DNA of 64,000 nucleotides from Mesobacterium_A hydrothermale (GTDB taxonomy: Bacteria; Pseudomonadota; Alphaproteobacteria; Rhodobacterales; Rhodobacteraceae). Numbering within the stretch: position 1 is the stretch's first letter; each line of letters begins with the position of its first letter. Below are positions 61,853 through 64,000 of this stretch, one piece after another. The translations under genes were made by a program, and so were the position numbers. The notes under the pieces are model-generated. The model did not search any database. It saw only the letters and a list, made by a program, of their open reading frames with translations, and had not been told where the DNA came from. Where the stretch lies: NCBI RefSeq assembly GCF_035818635.1, contig NZ_JAYLLH010000003.1:1-64000 (forward strand). The letters are read 5' to 3'.

Positions 61853-61961
61853 GCCCGATTACCTGTTGACCTCGAAACACACCGTTACCACCGGAACCCG
61901 GCGAATTTGTGGCCCCTTCTTGCGGGGGCCCGTTTGCTGCCTCTGCGAAAGGCTTTCTTGC

Positions 61962-62549
61962 ATGTTTACCGGCATCGTCACCGATATGGGAGAGGTAAAA
62001 GACCTGGAACAGCGCGGTGACCTGCGCGCCCGGATCGGCACCTCCTATGACACAAGGACCATCGACATCGGCGCCTCGATCGCCTGCGACGGCGTCTGCC
62101 TGACCGTGGTGGCGCTGGGCGACGATTGGTTCGACGTTGAAATCAGCGCCGAAACCGTCTGCAAGACCAACCTCGATCTCTGGCAGACCGGCCGCAGGCT
62201 CAATCTCGAACGCGCGCTCAAGGTCGGTGACGAACTCGGCGGCCATATCGTGTCGGGCCATGTCGATGGCGTGGCCGAAATCACCGCGCTGCGCGACGAG
62301 GGCGACAGCACCCGCTTCACCTTCCGCGCCCCGAAAACCCTCGCCCGGTTCATCGCACCCAAAGGCTCGGTCGCGCTGAACGGCACCTCGCTCACGGTGA
62401 ACGAGGTCGACGGCGACAGCTTCGGCATCAACATCATCCCCCACACCAAGGAGGTCACAACCTGGGGCACCGCCCGCGTGGGCGACCGCGTCAACCTCGA
62501 AATCGACACGCTCGCCCGCTACGTCGCGCGCCTGCAAGACAGCCTCTGA
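61962..62549 (+). CDS. ribE: Riboflavin synthase alpha chain
   Basis: A 195-residue enzyme dismutating two lumazine molecules to riboflavin. It contains the two tandem lumazine-binding domains: MFTGIVTDMGEV at the start, ACDGVCLTVVAL, GGHIVSGHVDGVAEI, then SVALNGTSLTVNEVDGDSFGINIIPHT. The N-terminal MFTG, needed for activity, fixes the start at ATG 61962. No FMN riboswitch is visible in the 110 bases before it. It is divergent from kpsS. Confidence 0.96.
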   Translation: MFTGIVTDMGEVKDLEQRGDLRARIGTSYDTRTIDIGASIACDGVCLTVVALGDDWFDVEISAETVCKTNLDLWQTGRRLNLERALKVGDELGGHIVSGHVDGVAEITALRDEGDSTRFTFRAPKTLARFIAPKGSVALNGTSLTVNEVDGDSFGINIIPHTKEVTTWGTARVGDRVNLEIDTLARYVARLQDSL

Positions 62550-62578
62550 CGCTCCTCTGCGGCCAGTCCGCCCCCCTG

Positions 62579-62768
<190 letters not shown>

Positions 62769-62777
62769 AAACCGGCG

Positions 62778-63935
62778 TCACTGCCGCGCCGCCTCCAGCG
62801 CGCGGAAGGCGGCCACGTTGCGATTGTGCTCGTCCAGCGTCGCGGCAAACACGTGGCCATCCGCCGGGTTCAGCGTCTTGGCCACGAAGAACACGAACTC
62901 CGTATTCTCGGGGTCCAGCGCCGCTTCGATGCTGGCGCGGCCAGGGTTGGCGATCGGGGTCGGCGGCAAGCCATTGATGACATAGGTATTCCAAGGCGTT
63001 TCGCGCCGCAGTTCCGACTGCCGCAATCCACGTCCCAGCGTACCCTGCCCCTTGGTGATGCCATAGATCACCGTGGGGTCGGTCTGCAACCGCATCCCCT
63101 GCTCAAGCCGGTTGACAAAAACGCTCGCCACCGTGCGCCGTTCCGACGGGATCCCGGTTTCCTTCTCGATGATCGAGGCCATGACCAGCGCCTCTTCGGG
63201 GCTGTCATAGGGCAGCCCTTCAGCACGGTTGGCCCAGGCTTCGGCCAGGATGCGCGACTGCGCCGCGGTCATCCGGTCGACCACGGATTGCCGGGTATCG
63301 CCGATCCGCACCTCATAGCTGTCGGGGGCCAGGCTGCCTTCGGCGGGCAGTGCAGCCACCTCGCCCTCCAGGACGTCGACCTGGCCCAGTTCCTGCACCA
63401 CCTGCCAACTGGTCACACCTTCGGCCAGCGCGATACGATAGCGCGTGCCCGCGGCGTTGCGCACCTTGGTGAAAATCTCTGGCCGCTCTGCGTCCCCCGG
63501 ATCGAAGGCTGCTTTCTCGACATAGCGCCCGCTGGCCGGGTCCAGCTCTCGCACCTGAACCTCGGCCCGGGTAATCCCGACCCGGTAAACCACCTCGGTG
63601 CCGCAGGTCGACGCCCCGCCCCGGGTCACCACGTCCAGGATTTCCTCCATCGACGCGCCCGGCCGTACAAGATAGCTGCCCGCCTTCAGGTCCTGGCTCT
63701 TGCCGGCATAGTCCGCCGCCACCCGGAACAACATGTCGCTGGTGATCGCCCCGTCCTCGGACAGCGCCTCGGACACGCGGCGAATGTTGGTGCCGCGGTC
63801 AACCTGCACGCAGATCGCCTCGGCCAGCGGGCCGTCAGATGTGTATTGCGACTGTGCCCACAGCAGCAAGCCCCCGAAAAGGAAGACCACGATGACCATG
63901 AAAGTCATCGCGTTCGAGGCGATGTGACGCCACAT
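62778..63935 (-). CDS. mltG: Endolytic murein transglycosylase MltG
   Basis: A 385-residue YceG-family enzyme with one N-terminal membrane helix (about 11-28, TFMVIVVFLFGGLLLWA), a LysM-like domain and the catalytic region. The catalytic Glu257 lies in VMASIIEKETGIP, followed by RRTVASVFVNRLEQGMRLQTDPTV and LPPTPIANPGRASIEAAL. It cuts nascent glycan strands and marks the end of glycan elongation. The gene lies four bases after fabF, the usual bacterial arrangement. Confidence 0.95.
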   Translation of the reverse strand: MWRHIASNAMTFMVIVVFLFGGLLLWAQSQYTSDGPLAEAICVQVDRGTNIRRVSEALSEDGAITSDMLFRVAADYAGKSQDLKAGSYLVRPGASMEEILDVVTRGGASTCGTEVVYRVGITRAEVQVRELDPASGRYVEKAAFDPGDAERPEIFTKVRNAAGTRYRIALAEGVTSWQVVQELGQVDVLEGEVAALPAEGSLAPDSYEVRIGDTRQSVVDRMTAAQSRILAEAWANRAEGLPYDSPEEALVMASIIEKETGIPSERRTVASVFVNRLEQGMRLQTDPTVIYGITKGQGTLGRGLRQSELRRETPWNTYVINGLPPTPIANPGRASIEAALDPENTEFVFFVAKTLNPADGHVFAATLDEHNRNVAAFRALEAARQ

Positions 63936-63939
63936 GCGG

Positions 63940-64000
63940 TTACTCCACCTTGCCGAAGATCACGCTGGCATTGGTGCCGCCAAAGCCGAAGCTGTTGGAC
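63940..64000 (-). CDS. fabF: 3-oxoacyl-ACP synthase II FabF, 3' end only
   Basis: Only the last 19 codons lie in the window. They read SNSFGFGGTNASVIFGKVE before TAA (63940-63942), the characteristic FabF C-terminus. It is followed four bases later by mltG on the minus strand. The housekeeping copy here contrasts with the extra ketosynthase at 6286-7497. Confidence 0.85.
   Translation of the reverse strand, partial: SNSFGFGGTNASVIFGKVE

Noticed and set aside
61853..61961. FMN riboswitch before ribE
   Set aside because: The 109-base gap lacks the conserved RFN-element segments and is too short for the usual riboswitch plus expression platform.

Overview
The window is a GC-rich chromosomal segment of an alphaproteobacterium, most likely a marine Roseobacter-clade member of the Rhodobacterales. 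The case rests on several sequence features: adjacent SciP (DUF1153) and CtrA genes, a perfect FNR/FnrL-type box, a GTTC-N7-GTTC LexA box of the alphaproteobacterial type, GANTC sites clustered before rpoD, heterotetrameric sarcosine oxidase (SoxBDAG), GluQRS, and a RutR-controlled reductive pyrimidine pathway. I saw no phage, transposase, CRISPR array, rRNA or plasmid functions. It reads as core chromosome with some lineage-specific islets.

Layout. Bases 1-2900 hold a tRNA-Gly(CCC), a LytTR membrane regulator, two identical tandem tRNA-Asp genes and a Tat-exported DUF882/M15 peptidase. Bases 3200-7500 are an envelope cluster: L,D-transpeptidase, lpxD, a dedicated acyl carrier protein and a KAS-II-type ketosynthase. 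Bases 7700-16900 carry mnmA, sciP-ctrA, ligA, recG, a LexA-box-preceded 40-residue membrane microprotein, a soluble methyl-accepting protein and a NifU-like scaffold. Bases 16900-22500 are housekeeping: hisI, gluQ, a methyltransferase, trmFO, an enoyl-CoA hydratase and a PaaI-type thioesterase.

Bases 22700-34950 are a pyrimidine/hydantoin catabolic region: preT-preA, an aminotransferase, rutR, an HyuC-type amidohydrolase, dihydropyrimidinase, and an ABC importer with ATPase, two permeases and an NMT1-like binding protein. Two near-identical RutR-type operators, before preT and before hyuC, tie the region to the RutR gene between them. Bases 35000-40500 are mixed metabolism (homoserine dehydrogenase, a TetR regulator, a beta-hydroxyacid dehydrogenase, pirin). 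Bases 40500-43500 are three Tad-pilus-type pseudopilin genes, one ending in an extreme polyproline tail. Bases 43900-50900 contain glutamate dehydrogenase, an FNR box and the soxBDAG operon. Bases 51200-57300 hold dnaG-rpoD and small genes. Bases 57300-61900 hold KpsC, a Wza/KpsD-type export lipoprotein and KpsS. The window ends with ribE, mltG and the tail of fabF.

Two families of short intergenic repeats recur. One lies a few bases after stop codons of unrelated genes and, in two copies, carries a hairpin with a compensatory base-pair change. One copy of it contains a C/G-only tract of about 115 bases that is probably a sequencing or assembly artefact. Other non-coding signals include an array of four TGCAT-containing units at exact 11-base spacing between soxB and soxD, and four GANTC sites within 44 bases upstream of rpoD.
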